Part shown: positions 8,255 through 18,695 of the stretch, piece by piece
Position numbering within the stretch: position 1 is the first letter of the stretch
Layout: each line of letters begins with the position of its first letter
From: Acinetobacter wuhouensis
GTDB lineage: Bacteria; Pseudomonadota; Gammaproteobacteria; Pseudomonadales; Moraxellaceae
DNA length: 64,000 nucleotides
Assembly: GCF_001696605.3 (NCBI RefSeq)
Contig: NZ_CP031716.1
Coordinates: 248,001 to 312,000 of the forward strand
Reading direction: 5' to 3'
The notes under the pieces: model-generated
The model's database searches: none
What the model was told of the DNA's origin: nothing
What the model saw: the letters and a program-made list of their open reading frames with translations, nothing else
Made by a program: the position numbers and the translations under genes

Positions 8255-9043
8255 ATGAACAATGATATGTGGAGTGAGGGAATGCGACGAACGTTGCTGA
8301 TTGTGATAAGCCTTGTTTTGGTGATTCTCTTAGCCATCGGTGGCTTTCTTTACTATGACCATACTTCGATTAAAAATGAAGAAGCCAATCGCCAGGCATT
8401 TGATTTGGTGATGACAGAAAAAATGCGTCAACTTTCTGAACAAGCTCAAGATCGCTCTAAATCGGTTCAGATTGATATTCAGGATGCACGTTTAAAAGGT
8501 GACTATAAAACGCTATCTGAGTTTTTATTGGCTTATTGGGTGCGGAATGTCGATACTCGAAATGCTTATTTAAATCAACTTGCTGCTGCCAAATGGGATC
8601 AGTTTTTAGATGTAAATCGACTTGATCTAGATCGAAAGCAAAATTATGCAGAAACTACGCAAATGTTGACTACGGTACGTCAAGCCATGCAACAGTATCA
8701 GCAAAAGAATAATGAAAATAAACAACAGGCATTGCAACAATTGAAGCAATTGGATTTACACAAAGATCTGAAACAGCCGTTACTGGATAAATTACAGCAA
8801 AATGCAAAAGTTGATCCTGAAAATGCTTTGATTTTGAATGAATTACAGATTCTAGCCAAAGCTGAAAAAATGTTTGAACTGTTAAAAACTCATGAATGGA
8901 AAAAGCAGGGCAATCAAATTTTATTTAAAGAAGATGCACAAGTGAAACAGTTTAATCAACTTTATCAGGATGTTTTAAAGCTCAATAGTCAAATCAACTC
9001 CAAGAAAGAGCAAAATGCGGAGGTTTTGGAAGATGAGCTATGA
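8255..9043 (+). CDS. Inner-membrane-anchored coiled-coil protein, unknown
   Basis: The 262-residue product has one N-terminal transmembrane segment (about residues 12-32, LLIVISLVLVILLAIGGFLYY) with a short cytoplasmic end, then a long helical, Gln/Lys/Glu-rich domain predicted to be periplasmic and partly coiled coil. The ATG at 8255 has no good ribosome site; another at 8282 (MRRTLLIV) is preceded by GTGAGGGA and may be the true start. I do not recognise the family. Neighbours are an unlinked oxidoreductase on the opposite strand and another small exported gene downstream. Confidence 0.55.
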   Translation: MNNDMWSEGMRRTLLIVISLVLVILLAIGGFLYYDHTSIKNEEANRQAFDLVMTEKMRQLSEQAQDRSKSVQIDIQDARLKGDYKTLSEFLLAYWVRNVDTRNAYLNQLAAAKWDQFLDVNRLDLDRKQNYAETTQMLTTVRQAMQQYQQKNNENKQQALQQLKQLDLHKDLKQPLLDKLQQNAKVDPENALILNELQILAKAEKMFELLKTHEWKKQGNQILFKEDAQVKQFNQLYQDVLKLNSQINSKKEQNAEVLEDEL

Positions 9044-9241
9044 GTTTTGAAATAAATAGGATTTTATTGTAAACATCTATTTATTTATCATCATTTGATA
9101 AATTAATGGTATGGGGTTTACCGTTTATCTAAGTTTTGATGAATCAAAACGTGGTTTGCTGTAGCCTATTTTATACCCAATTTATTTTATTCGATCATAT
9201 TGTTATCCATGATATGGCGATCCATTTTACAGGTGAAACGT

Positions 9242-9763
9242 ATGAACTTTATCAAAGCTTCGATACTTGTAACTGCACTGAGTTCTATTTTTTTAACCAG
9301 TGTGCAAGCTGAAGAAGTCACAACTTTGCCAACTATTAAAGTGATGGCAGATGCTGAGTTGCGTGATGAAGAAGTCAAAATGGCACCTTTGCAAGAAGAT
9401 AAAAATGTCCGTAAAGCTTTGCAGAAAAAAATAATTAAAAGTGAGCAAGATATTCAAAATTATATGATTGGTGATAATGCCAATATTGTGAATGTTCAAC
9501 CGAAAGCACCGCAGGTTGATATGAGCGGTTTAAGCCCAATGATGCAAGAATATGTTTTGGCAGTTGCATCAGGTTTGCAGTCTTCTGATCCGACGTCTGG
9601 TTTGATGACGATGTTGCAACCTGTTTCGATGGGGCTTACTCGTGATCAAGCGATTGAGGCTGTTAAAAATGGTTCGTTTAAGTTGAATATAGATACAGAT
9701 CGTTTGAATTTGATGATGGGTGATAATAAGTGGCAAAATAATTTGCCGACGAATAAGCGTTAA
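9242..9763 (+). CDS. Small exported protein with a TonB-box-like N-terminus
   Basis: From the ATG at 9242 (preceded by AGGTGA) the product is 173 residues with a signal peptide ending SVQA-E near residue 24. The mature N-terminus reads EEVTTLPTIKVMADAEL, which closely resembles the TonB box region of Acinetobacter TonB-dependent receptors (LPTI-hydrophobic-V-x-A). No plug or barrel follows: the remaining 130 residues are helical and polar, with a Met-rich stretch (MSGLSPMMQEYV, MMTMLQPVSMG) and no cysteine. Family not recognised. A start at 9200 is possible but would put a poor extension before the signal peptide. A strong terminator follows. Confidence 0.6.
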   Translation: MNFIKASILVTALSSIFLTSVQAEEVTTLPTIKVMADAELRDEEVKMAPLQEDKNVRKALQKKIIKSEQDIQNYMIGDNANIVNVQPKAPQVDMSGLSPMMQEYVLAVASGLQSSDPTSGLMTMLQPVSMGLTRDQAIEAVKNGSFKLNIDTDRLNLMMGDNKWQNNLPTNKR

Positions 9764-9780
9764 GCTGAATATGATGTTGA

Positions 9781-9808
9781 AAAGCCAATCAGATGATTGG
9801 CTTTTTTG
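9781..9808 (+). terminator. Rho-independent terminator
   Basis: AAAGCCAATC (9781-9790), loop AGAT, then GATTGGCTTT (9795-9804) and further T. It ends the small exported gene and forms the left edge of the AT-rich cassette. Confidence 0.9.
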
Positions 9809-9923
9809 TTAACCAATATTTTATGATGTAAATTTATTCTTTACATAAAGCGGTTGAGTTGTTAAAAATAAAGCATTAAGATGGTAAATGTGAAAAAATC
9901 ACAACTATATTAATGAGAGCTGT

Positions 9924-11288
9924 ATGTTAATTAGATTTTCAGTAGAAAATTTTTTGTCTTTTAAGGATAGAGTAATTTTCTCAATGTACCCAAGCAAAGG
10001 GACTTTAAAAAAAAATCATTTAAACAAAAGTCTAAAAAAAATTTCAACATTAAAATTTACTTCAGTTTTTGGAGCTAATGCATCAGGAAAGTCAAATTTA
10101 ATTAAGGCTATACATTTTGGTCAAAAAGTTGTGTTACAAGATCAATTAAAAAATTTACTAAACGAGTTGCCAAAATTTAAATTAGATAAAAGTTGTTTGG
10201 ATAAAAATGTAAGATTTGAATATGAAATACAAACTAAAAAGTCGAATTTCGCTTTTGGTTTTGTTTTAAATGAGAATATAGTGGTTGAAGAATGGCTTTA
10301 TTGTATTGATAATAAGGAAGAAAAGCTAATTTTTGAAAAAAAATTAGACAGATTTATCTTCTCAGAAGATTTTTTAGATAAGTTTGATGATTCAAAATAT
10401 TTAAATATTATTTCTAACTCAACGCCATCTGATAATCTTTTCTTAAGCTATATAAATAAAATTAACTTAGATGAAAATAATAAAATTCATTTTTCAGATT
10501 TTTTAGATGTTTTTGATTGGTTTAAAAATGCTTTAAATATTATTTATCCAAATTCAAAATCTACAGGTTTTTTATTTGAATTAACTAAATCCGTAGATTT
10601 TCGAACGCTATTTATTACTTTTTTAGAATATTTTGATACAGGTATTTGTGGTATTGATTTTAAGAAAGTTAATTTTGAAAGCTTGGAGATACCAGAGCAT
10701 TTGAAAAATAAGATATTGGGTGATCTCAATGATAAGTCTTCAGAAAAACAGGCTGGAATGATCTCAGACCCTAATAATAATTCTATTATTTTTCTTGAGA
10801 AAGGTGATGATAAAAAGATAGTCTCATCGAAATTAATTACCCAACGAAAAGACATAAGTGGTTCTAATACTTCATTTGATATAGCTACTGAAGAATCAGA
10901 TGGTACAAAGAGGTTATTTGATTTAATACCTCTTTTTATTGATGTAATTGATGGAGGAAATGTAATAATTATTGATGAAATGGAAAGAAGCTTACATCCT
11001 AATTTAATATATAATTTTATTGAACTATATATACATGTTACAAGTTCGAAAGAGAAGCAAGTTTCTTCTCAATTAATAATGGCAACCCATGAATCAAGCC
11101 TACTAACTCAGAAGCTTTTACGAAAAGATGAAATTTGGTTTGTTTCAAAGAGTAATACTGGTTCATCTTCTATTCATTCGTTGCAAGAATATAATGTCAG
11201 GTTCGATAAAGAATTAAGAAATAATTATTTAAAAGGACGCTTTAATGGTGTTCCTAATTTAGGTGAAATTGAAGATTTAAATTTTTAA
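9924..11288 (+). CDS. AAA family ATPase, RloA/AbiLi-like (putative phage defence)
   Basis: The 454-residue protein opens with MLIRFSVENFLSFKD, the usual start of ABC-type/OLD-like AAA_15/AAA_21 ATPases. Walker A is GANASGKS (50-57); a long variable helical insert follows; a signature-like EESDGTKRLFDL precedes Walker B IIIDEMERSLHP (D351, E352), and the H-loop is ATHES (H389). This order is that of the ATPase partner in AbiL, PARIS (AriA) and related two-gene defence systems, where the ATPase senses infection and controls a Toprim-type effector. The next gene, 16 bases on, is exactly such a partner. Both genes are far more AT-rich than their neighbours, with frequent ATA, AGA and TTA codons, suggesting acquisition by transfer. 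Naming as AbiLi is by domain pairing, not a search. Confidence 0.8.
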   Translation: MLIRFSVENFLSFKDRVIFSMYPSKGTLKKNHLNKSLKKISTLKFTSVFGANASGKSNLIKAIHFGQKVVLQDQLKNLLNELPKFKLDKSCLDKNVRFEYEIQTKKSNFAFGFVLNENIVVEEWLYCIDNKEEKLIFEKKLDRFIFSEDFLDKFDDSKYLNIISNSTPSDNLFLSYINKINLDENNKIHFSDFLDVFDWFKNALNIIYPNSKSTGFLFELTKSVDFRTLFITFLEYFDTGICGIDFKKVNFESLEIPEHLKNKILGDLNDKSSEKQAGMISDPNNNSIIFLEKGDDKKIVSSKLITQRKDISGSNTSFDIATEESDGTKRLFDLIPLFIDVIDGGNVIIIDEMERSLHPNLIYNFIELYIHVTSSKEKQVSSQLIMATHESSLLTQKLLRKDEIWFVSKSNTGSSSIHSLQEYNVRFDKELRNNYLKGRFNGVPNLGEIEDLNF

Positions 11289-11304
11289 ATAGGTATTTAT
11301 CATT

Positions 11305-12009
11305 GTGCCAAGAGAGAATATTCCTTTAGATCGTTTAACAAATATTTTGGAGCAAGAGCGCTTTCTAATAGTAGCATGTGAAGGATTCACTGAAAAAGCC
11401 TATATTAGGCAATTTTCTAGAATGTACCTAGAGCATCGTTCCGTTAAACATAAAATTAAAGTTTTGGATAGAAGTGAAAATGAAGAATCCTTTAGCGCCC
11501 CTCAGCATGTATTAAAACAGCTTAAAGAATTTAAAGCAGAGTTTTCCGCTGGTAAGAGTGATTTATGTTGGATGATCATTGATAGAGATCGTTGGCCAAA
11601 TCTTTCAACCATTCTACAAGAATGTAGATCATTAGGTTTTAACCATGCTGTTAGTTCTCCCTCATTTGAAGTATGGTGTCTGTGTCATTGTTTAGATTTG
11701 AGAAACGTGAGTCAAGAGACTATTGATATAATTGAGCGAAATCCAAAACCAACAAAGAAGCGTTTTTTAGAGAAAAAGTTAAGTGAAGAAATGCAAAAGC
11801 ATGGATTAGGTGGTTTTAGTAAAAAGCAGAATTTTGAATTTCACGCTAACTTTTTAGATTCAGAAAAAATAATAATGGCGATCGAGCAATGTATCTATTT
11901 CGAGGAAAAGGAACGACTGTTGAACCAAGATGAATATCAATATCCTAAAGTATTGGGTTCGCAGGTTCATATTTTTATTGATCAATTTAAACAATATTTA
12001 TCCAAATGA
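11305..12009 (+). CDS. RloB/AbiLii-like Toprim-related protein (putative effector)
   Basis: The 234-residue protein starts at a GTG. It contains LIVACEGFTEKAYIRQF (E26, E30), the Toprim-style Glu motif with the Gx(S/T)E pattern, then WMIIDRDRW (D93, D95), the DxD metal motif, then SSPSFEVWCLCHC (118-129), which matches the S-P-x-F-E-x-W signature of RloB family proteins. The fold suggests a metal-dependent nuclease, as proposed for the effectors of OLD-like and PARIS systems, but cleavage is not demonstrated here. The ribosome site is weak (AGG 11 bases upstream), so translational coupling to the ATPase is likely. A terminator shared with fadA follows directly. Confidence 0.78.
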   Translation: MPRENIPLDRLTNILEQERFLIVACEGFTEKAYIRQFSRMYLEHRSVKHKIKVLDRSENEESFSAPQHVLKQLKEFKAEFSAGKSDLCWMIIDRDRWPNLSTILQECRSLGFNHAVSSPSFEVWCLCHCLDLRNVSQETIDIIERNPKPTKKRFLEKKLSEEMQKHGLGGFSKKQNFEFHANFLDSEKIIMAIEQCIYFEEKERLLNQDEYQYPKVLGSQVHIFIDQFKQYLSK

Positions 12010-12011
12010 AA

Positions 12012-12039
12012 AACCCCGCACTAAGCGGGGTTCTTTTTA
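12012..12039. terminator. Bidirectional terminator between the RloB-like gene and fadA
   Basis: AACCCCGC (12012-12019), loop ACTAA, GCGGGGTT (12025-12032), with CTTTTT on the right and an A run on the left, so it can act on both converging transcripts. It forms the right edge of the AT-rich cassette. Confidence 0.92.
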
Positions 12040-12059
12040 TCTCAGTATTTAATTAAAAC

Positions 12060-13232
<1,173 letters not shown>

Positions 13233-13244
13233 TCACGTCGCTCC

Positions 13245-15398
13245 TTAACCGTAGAATTTTTTGTTGTTAGCAGCCATGTCACGCAACATTTGTGGCGCTT
13301 CATAAGCCTTACCTAAGTGTGCATATTTGTCACAAAGCGCAACGTATTCAGCAACACCTGTCTGGTCGATGTAACGGCATGGACCACCACGGAATGGAGG
13401 GAAACCTACACCCATGATCATTGCCATATCTGCTTCAGACGCAGTAGATACGATGTTGTCTTCTAAGCAGCGAACAGTTTCGTTACAGAATGTCAGCATC
13501 ATACGGTCAATGATTTCTTGAGCATCAAACTCGTGCTTTTCAGTCGTTGCCATAGAAGCAACAAGCTCGTATGCAGTTGGATCAACCACTTTGGCTTTTT
13601 TGCCTTTACGATCAAGTTCATATTTGTAGAAACCAACGTCATTTTTCTGACCAAGACGTTTGTTTTCGTACATGATTTCGATCGCGCCTTTATAATCAGG
13701 CTTCATACGGTCAGGGAAACCTTCCGCCATTACTTCTGCGCCGTGTACACCTGTGTCGATACCCACAACATCGATCAAGTATGCAGGACCCATAGGCCAG
13801 CCGAATTTTTCCATCACTTTATCAACTTGCTGGAAGTCAGCACCGTCTTTAAGTAACAGATCAAACGCACCGAAGTAAGGGAATAACACACGGTTTACAA
13901 GGAAACCTGGGCAGTCATTCACAACGATCGGCGTTTTACCCATTTTCTGAGCTAAAACTACAGTCGTTGCAATCGCTTCTTCAGAAGTTTTTTCACCACG
14001 GATCACTTCTACCAATGGCATCATGTGAACTGGGTTAAAGAAATGCATACCTACGAAGTTTTCAGGACGCTCTAATGCATTTGCAAGGCGTGTGATTGAA
14101 ATCGTAGACGTATTTGATGCAATGATCGTATTTTCACGAACTTTTGCTTCTGTATCACGTAATACAGCTTCTTTGATTTTTGGATTTTCAGTCACAGCTT
14201 CAATGACGATGTCGACTTCTTTGAATTCGTCATAGCTTAAAGTTGGACGGATGCGAGCAAGGGTTTCACCCATTTTCGCAGGAGTCATGCGTTTGCGTTC
14301 AACCTGTTTGGTTAACAAGCCATTCGCTTCAGACATACCCAAAGCAAGTTGTGGATTACCAATATCTTTCATGATGATTGGTGTACCTTTGCTTGCCGCC
14401 TGGTAAGCAATACCGCCACCCATGATACCCGCACCTAAAACAGCTGCTTGGTTAACAGGGTGCGCACCTTTTTCATGTTTCTTAGATGCTTTTTTCACAA
14501 CTTGGTCATTGATGAATAAACCGATCAATGCACCTGCTTGTGGGGTAATCGCAGCTTTAGCAAATGCTTCAGCTTCAATTTTTAATGCTGCATCACGACC
14601 TTGGCTAACACCCGCTTGAAGTGAATCAAGAAGAAGTTTAGGCGCAGGGTATTGAGCAGGGTTTGCTTTGGCAAGAACCACACCTTTAGATGAGTTAAAC
14701 GCCATCATTTGTTCAAGCATGTCTAACTTAACAGGCTCTAATTTTTCTTGACGTTTTGCTTTCCAGTTTAAACGACCTGAGATTGCTTGTTTCACAAGGT
14801 CAATCGCAGCATCTTGTAATTTGTCCGCAGCAACAACCGCATCTACAGCACCGTCTTTCAACGCAGCAGCAGGTTTTTTGTTTGCAGAAGTGGCAATCCA
14901 CTCAACTGCATTGTCGATACCAATCACACGGCTTAAACGAACAGTACCACCGAAGCCTGGGATGATGCCCAGTTTAACTTCTGGTAGACCAACTGTTGCA
15001 GCTTCTGACATGACACGGTAGTCACACACTAAGCACATTTCAAAACCGCCGCCCAATGCAATACCATTGATCGCAGCAACTTTAGGAACTTCTAAATCTT
15101 CAAATGAGTTGAAAATTTCATGAACAGGCATTGCCCATTCTACAATTGCGCTTTCGCCTTGTTTGAAATTGTCACCGAATTCAGTGATGTCTGCACCAAC
15201 AATGAATGTTGATTTACCAGATGTAACGATTAAGCCTTTCACTTCGCTGTTATTTTTTACAGCTTCAATGGCAGCTTTAAAGTCTTCAATCGTTGCACGG
15301 TTGAATTTGTTAACCGACTCACCTTGTAAGTCAAAGCGGAATTCTGCGATTCCGTCCGAAAGCATTTGGACGGTAATGGCATTGCCAGCGTGGATCAT
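13245..15398 (-). CDS. fadB: Fatty-acid oxidation complex alpha subunit FadB
   Basis: A 717-residue multifunctional enzyme. The N-terminal crotonase domain (about 1-190) carries GADITEFG and [21 protein letters not shown] and provides enoyl-CoA hydratase and isomerase activity. From about residue 310 a 3-hydroxyacyl-CoA dehydrogenase follows with the NAD-binding [19 protein letters not shown] and the signature [18 protein letters not shown]; two C-terminal helical HAD domains complete it. The ATG is preceded by AGGAGA at good spacing. It heads the fadBA operon. Acyl-CoA-responsive control is common for this operon, but I could not identify a regulator site. Confidence 0.97.
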   Translation of the reverse strand: MIHAGNAITVQMLSDGIAEFRFDLQGESVNKFNRATIEDFKAAIEAVKNNSEVKGLIVTSGKSTFIVGADITEFGDNFKQGESAIVEWAMPVHEIFNSFEDLEVPKVAAINGIALGGGFEMCLVCDYRVMSEAATVGLPEVKLGIIPGFGGTVRLSRVIGIDNAVEWIATSANKKPAAALKDGAVDAVVAADKLQDAAIDLVKQAISGRLNWKAKRQEKLEPVKLDMLEQMMAFNSSKGVVLAKANPAQYPAPKLLLDSLQAGVSQGRDAALKIEAEAFAKAAITPQAGALIGLFINDQVVKKASKKHEKGAHPVNQAAVLGAGIMGGGIAYQAASKGTPIIMKDIGNPQLALGMSEANGLLTKQVERKRMTPAKMGETLARIRPTLSYDEFKEVDIVIEAVTENPKIKEAVLRDTEAKVRENTIIASNTSTISITRLANALERPENFVGMHFFNPVHMMPLVEVIRGEKTSEEAIATTVVLAQKMGKTPIVVNDCPGFLVNRVLFPYFGAFDLLLKDGADFQQVDKVMEKFGWPMGPAYLIDVVGIDTGVHGAEVMAEGFPDRMKPDYKGAIEIMYENKRLGQKNDVGFYKYELDRKGKKAKVVDPTAYELVASMATTEKHEFDAQEIIDRMMLTFCNETVRCLEDNIVSTASEADMAMIMGVGFPPFRGGPCRYIDQTGVAEYVALCDKYAHLGKAYEAPQMLRDMAANNKKFYG

Positions 15399-15911
15399 GC
15401 CCTGATCTCCTTTTTTGGAGGACTTCTAAGTTGATGTTCTGAAGTGTGTGTGCAATTCCCGCACACATTTCGACTTCTCTAATCTTACGATAACTATATC
15501 TAAAAAGAACCTAACAAGTTGTATCAAGCCGTGACGCAAGGGTCATCAATTTTTTTGTTGCAAAAACTTGTTCTGGATTAAACAGTATGTGCATGAAATT
15601 CTAGAAATGAAGCAAAGCGAATGTTTAATTTGAGTTTTTTCATAAAATAAAGGAAATATTTAGGTTTTTTAAAAGCATTTTAAGTATAAATAAAAAATAA
15701 GTTTTTAGTCATTTTGGTCAATTGATTGTATCAATCCAAAAGAACACAGTATTTTCAAGTGAGTTTTATATAAGGTGATTTCTTTTTACGATTGGCATTT
15801 TACGTACTATTTTTGTTAAGATTTACCATTGATAGTCTCATTGATTGAGATTTTCATTGCATTAGCAATCCTTTATTGCTCGATTACCCTTACTAATGAA
15901 ATGAGTGCTGT
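15399..15911. other. 513-bp divergent intergenic region between fadB and lpxO
   Basis: This region must hold the promoters of fadBA (leftward) and the LpxO-like gene (rightward). It is AT-rich with no open frame of note. A short partial dyad, GTCTCATTGATTGAGAT near 15835-15851, lies before the lpxO side. I cannot assign a FadR-like operator. Confidence 0.4.
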
Positions 15912-16856
15912 ATGATTAAATGGATCATATTGGCGATTTTTGTGATGTCTGCATTGTATATCCAAAATCGCGGTAAAGTGCGTCATTCGTTTTATCGTCA
16001 GTTCTTTGACCATTCTACGATACTCGCACCCATCAATTTCTTGATGTACATGTTTTCTAAAGTGCCAAATCAACCCTATATCGACACTCAACATTTTAAA
16101 GACTTAAAAGTGTTGGATGAAAACTGGGAAATGATTCGTGATGAAGCGAAAGCACTTTATGCCAAAGGTGGGATTAAAGCATCTAGTAGCTATGATGATC
16201 TGGGCTTTAACTCGTTTTTTAAAACAGGCTGGAAGCGTTTTTATCTGAAATGGTATGACTCAGCGCATCCTTCAGCGGCAGAACTTTGCCCAAAAACCAC
16301 TGAATTGTTAAAAACATTACCGACCATTAAAGCTGCGATGTTTACTGAGCTTGCACCTGATAGTCGTTTAGTCCGTCACAGAGACCCTTATGCAGGTTCA
16401 TTGCGTTATCACTTGGGTTTATTAACACCAAATGATGATCGTTGTTTTATTGATGTGGATGGTCAGCGTTATTCATGGCGTGATGGTGAAAGTGTGGTAT
16501 TTGATGAAACTTATATTCACTATGCTGAAAATACCACAGACCAAAACCGTATTATTTTCTTTGCCGATGTAGAACGACCATTAAAAGCTAAATTTATGGA
16601 ACGTTTTAATCATTGGTTTGGTCGAAAGGTCATGACTGCGGCAAGTTCTCCGAATGAAGCAGGTGACCAAACTGGCGGTTTAAATAAGGTTTTTGGTTAT
16701 GTTTACCAATTCCGTATTAAAGCCAAAGCATTGAAGCAGAAGAATCGTCAACTGTACTACTTCTTGAAGTGGTTCATCATGTTAGGTCTATTCTTCTTGA
16801 TTTTTATTCGACCTTATATGTCACAAATCATGGCATTCTTTCAAAAGTTGTTTTGA
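15912..16856 (+). CDS. lpxO: LpxO-like lipid A hydroxylase (aspartyl/asparaginyl beta-hydroxylase family)
   Basis: The 314-residue protein has transmembrane helices at both ends (about 3-18 and 279-302), enclosing a cytosolic 2-oxoglutarate/Fe(II) oxygenase domain. The iron ligands and 2-oxoglutarate contacts can be read as H156-R-D158, H203 in DETYIHYAEN and R213 in QNRIIFF. Homologues (LpxO, about 300 residues) add a 2-hydroxyl to an acyl chain of lipid A at the inner membrane, and Acinetobacter lipid A is known to carry 2-hydroxylaurate. The gene is monocistronic with a terminator 17 bases after the stop. An alternative beta-hydroxylase substrate cannot be excluded. Confidence 0.85.
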   Translation: MIKWIILAIFVMSALYIQNRGKVRHSFYRQFFDHSTILAPINFLMYMFSKVPNQPYIDTQHFKDLKVLDENWEMIRDEAKALYAKGGIKASSSYDDLGFNSFFKTGWKRFYLKWYDSAHPSAAELCPKTTELLKTLPTIKAAMFTELAPDSRLVRHRDPYAGSLRYHLGLLTPNDDRCFIDVDGQRYSWRDGESVVFDETYIHYAENTTDQNRIIFFADVERPLKAKFMERFNHWFGRKVMTAASSPNEAGDQTGGLNKVFGYVYQFRIKAKALKQKNRQLYYFLKWFIMLGLFFLIFIRPYMSQIMAFFQKLF

Positions 16857-16873
16857 TTGTATTGAAATATCTA

Positions 16874-16897
16874 AACGCTCGAAAGGGCGTTTTTTTA
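16874..16897 (+). terminator. Rho-independent terminator of lpxO
   Basis: AACGCTC (16874-16880), GAAA tetraloop, GGGCGTT (16885-16891, one G-T pair), then T tract. Confidence 0.85.
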
Positions 16898-17003
16898 TGC
16901 CTTGAATTTGTGTATTCACACTAATGAAAAATAAAGCAATAAATCCATGAAATAATTATGGGTTTTGGTTAGAATCATGTGAAATATACATGGGTTGATA
17001 GAG

Positions 17004-17420
17004 ATGCAAACATTTCGAAGCAAAATTGATTGGTGGGTTTTTGGCTTTATTGTTGCGATGTCAGGTTTGTTGATTCAACTCTTAGTAACGATGTATGCCA
17101 AAGGAACAATGCAGGAATATCCTGAGCATACTACCGTGTATATTTTGACTGTGATTTTGCTTTGGTTGCCGTTGTTGACGACACGTTATGTGATTAAAGA
17201 TCGGACTTTAACGATTCATACTCTTATCTTTAAATGGGTGATTCAATTGGATGATATTCAAAAAGTCAGCCCAACAGATCATTTGGATGTATCGCCTGCA
17301 TTGTCTTTGAAGCGGTTTAAAATAGAATATTTGAAAGATGGAAAGCCTAAACAAATATTGGTTTCACCGAGAAATCCACAAAAATTTTATGAGCTAGTAA
17401 ATACGAATTATTCTAAATGA
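17004..17420 (+). CDS. PH-domain-like membrane protein, hypothetical
   Basis: The 138-residue product has two transmembrane helices (about 12-31 and 45-62), then a soluble domain starting RYVIKDRTLTIHTLIFKWVIQLDDIQKVSPT and ending ILVSPRNPQKFYELVN. This arrangement, with a beta-rich region containing an I-x-(L/I)-xx-I motif and a C-terminal SPRNPxxFxxxL, is that of bacterial PH-like (bPH2/YdbS-type) membrane proteins of unknown role. I take the ATG at 17004; a TTG three codons upstream at 16995 is the alternative. It lies alone between lpxO and the Clp-like gene on the opposite strand. Confidence 0.6.
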   Translation: MQTFRSKIDWWVFGFIVAMSGLLIQLLVTMYAKGTMQEYPEHTTVYILTVILLWLPLLTTRYVIKDRTLTIHTLIFKWVIQLDDIQKVSPTDHLDVSPALSLKRFKIEYLKDGKPKQILVSPRNPQKFYELVNTNYSK

Positions 17421-17456
17421 TCAGTGAGAAAAAGTATTTCCTGAGTTTCCAAGCTT

Positions 17457-18500
17457 TTATAAAACGTGAAATTCAGCATTGTGGTAATCAATCCTGATGT
17501 CATTATTTTCAGGATGATTTAAAAAATAAATGGCTAAAACTGGCTCAAGTTCAGTCCTGATTTTCCGTGCTAAATGCCGTGCGCCAAAACGAATATCATG
17601 ATCTTGATAAAAATAGGCTTTGGCTGAATCGGTTAAATGAACAGTTCGTTTTTGATGTAGTAAACGCTGATTAAGCTTTTCCAGTTCGATCTCAACCAAT
17701 TGTGGTAAAGCATCTGATTGTACTGCTTGATAATGCAAAGTTCGATCAATCCGATTGAGAAATTCAGGATCAAATTTACGATACATGACTTTTTCAATAA
17801 TGGTCTGTGTTGGTATGCGTTTGAGGCAGATGTCCTGCATTTTTTTTGGTAAAAACTGTATTTTCTCCAAATATTGCTGTGCTGCCTGTGCACCAATATT
17901 ACTGGTCATAAAGATCATACAGTTTCTAAAATCTATGGTTTTTGTCCCTGCGGTTAAGGTCAGCTTTCCTGTATCTAGAATATTCATCAAGCCACGAATT
18001 ACTTCGGTAGAAGCTTTTTCTAACTCATCAAAAAGTACAATGCCTGGACGGGTATGTGAACCAGCAATTGCAGTTTCATCAAAGAGGCTATGACCTTCTT
18101 TTGAACCGACATAGCCAGGCGGTGCGCCTGTGATGGCTGCTGTATAATGCTCTTGTGCTAAAGTATTCATATCAATGCGACAAAAGGCATCGGCTTGTCC
18201 ATAAATGGCTTCCGCAATTAATCGTACAGTTTCAGTTTTCCCTACACCTGTTGGGCCAAGCATCAGCGTGACCGAAAGCGGTTTATCGGGTGGAGAAAAA
18301 TCAGCTTTAACCACATGCAACATTTTCGATATTTCATCTAATGCTTTTTCTTGTCCAATAATATGTTTACGCAAATGTTGCATCACAGTTTTAGGTTCAA
18401 AATGAAAGCGTGATTTTCCTAGACTCCGATCTTTCTCAGATCTGCCATGCGTGGAAGTGGAAGGCTTTACGATATGGATTGCTGCATTTTCAATGCTCAT
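17457..18500 (-). CDS. Stand-alone Clp/Hsp100-type AAA+ ATPase (single D2-like module)
   Basis: The 347-residue protein is a single AAA_2 domain plus a Clp D2-small domain. Walker A is GPTGVGKT (82-89), the pore loop is GYVG (129-132), Walker B is IVLFDELE (D158, E159), sensor 1 sits in MIFMTSNIGAQ, an arginine finger in FLNRID and sensor 2 in IRFGARHLARKI. This is the second ATPase ring of ClpA/ClpB without the N domain or D1. No ClpP-docking IGF/IGL loop is apparent, so a protein-remodelling rather than proteolytic role is more likely. Partner and substrate are unknown. It is monocistronic and divergent from uvrC. Confidence 0.8.
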   Translation of the reverse strand: MSIENAAIHIVKPSTSTHGRSEKDRSLGKSRFHFEPKTVMQHLRKHIIGQEKALDEISKMLHVVKADFSPPDKPLSVTLMLGPTGVGKTETVRLIAEAIYGQADAFCRIDMNTLAQEHYTAAITGAPPGYVGSKEGHSLFDETAIAGSHTRPGIVLFDELEKASTEVIRGLMNILDTGKLTLTAGTKTIDFRNCMIFMTSNIGAQAAQQYLEKIQFLPKKMQDICLKRIPTQTIIEKVMYRKFDPEFLNRIDRTLHYQAVQSDALPQLVEIELEKLNQRLLHQKRTVHLTDSAKAYFYQDHDIRFGARHLARKIRTELEPVLAIYFLNHPENNDIRIDYHNAEFHVL

Positions 18501-18695
18501 TCAAATTGAACCTAACTTGATCAATAAATAAATTTATCACTTGAGCATAGCAAAAATTAAAGGGCTGACTAATAGCTTTTAGCAATGGGATGATCGGTGA
18601 ATTCTTTGTTTCTACACGCTTAGTAAATAAATTGCTTGAAATTGGAATAAAAAGCATCACATCATGGGATGGAGTTGAAAAGAATTAGGGCAACA

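Noticed and set aside
9050..9110. ATTTATCA/TGATAAAT dyad after the coiled-coil gene
   Set aside because: Eight AT-only base pairs with no T tract; too likely by chance in such AT-rich DNA to call a terminator or operator.
13518..13856. Long open frame antisense to fadB
   Set aside because: It lies wholly inside the conserved fadB frame, has no ribosome site and reads as a shadow of that gene's codon bias.
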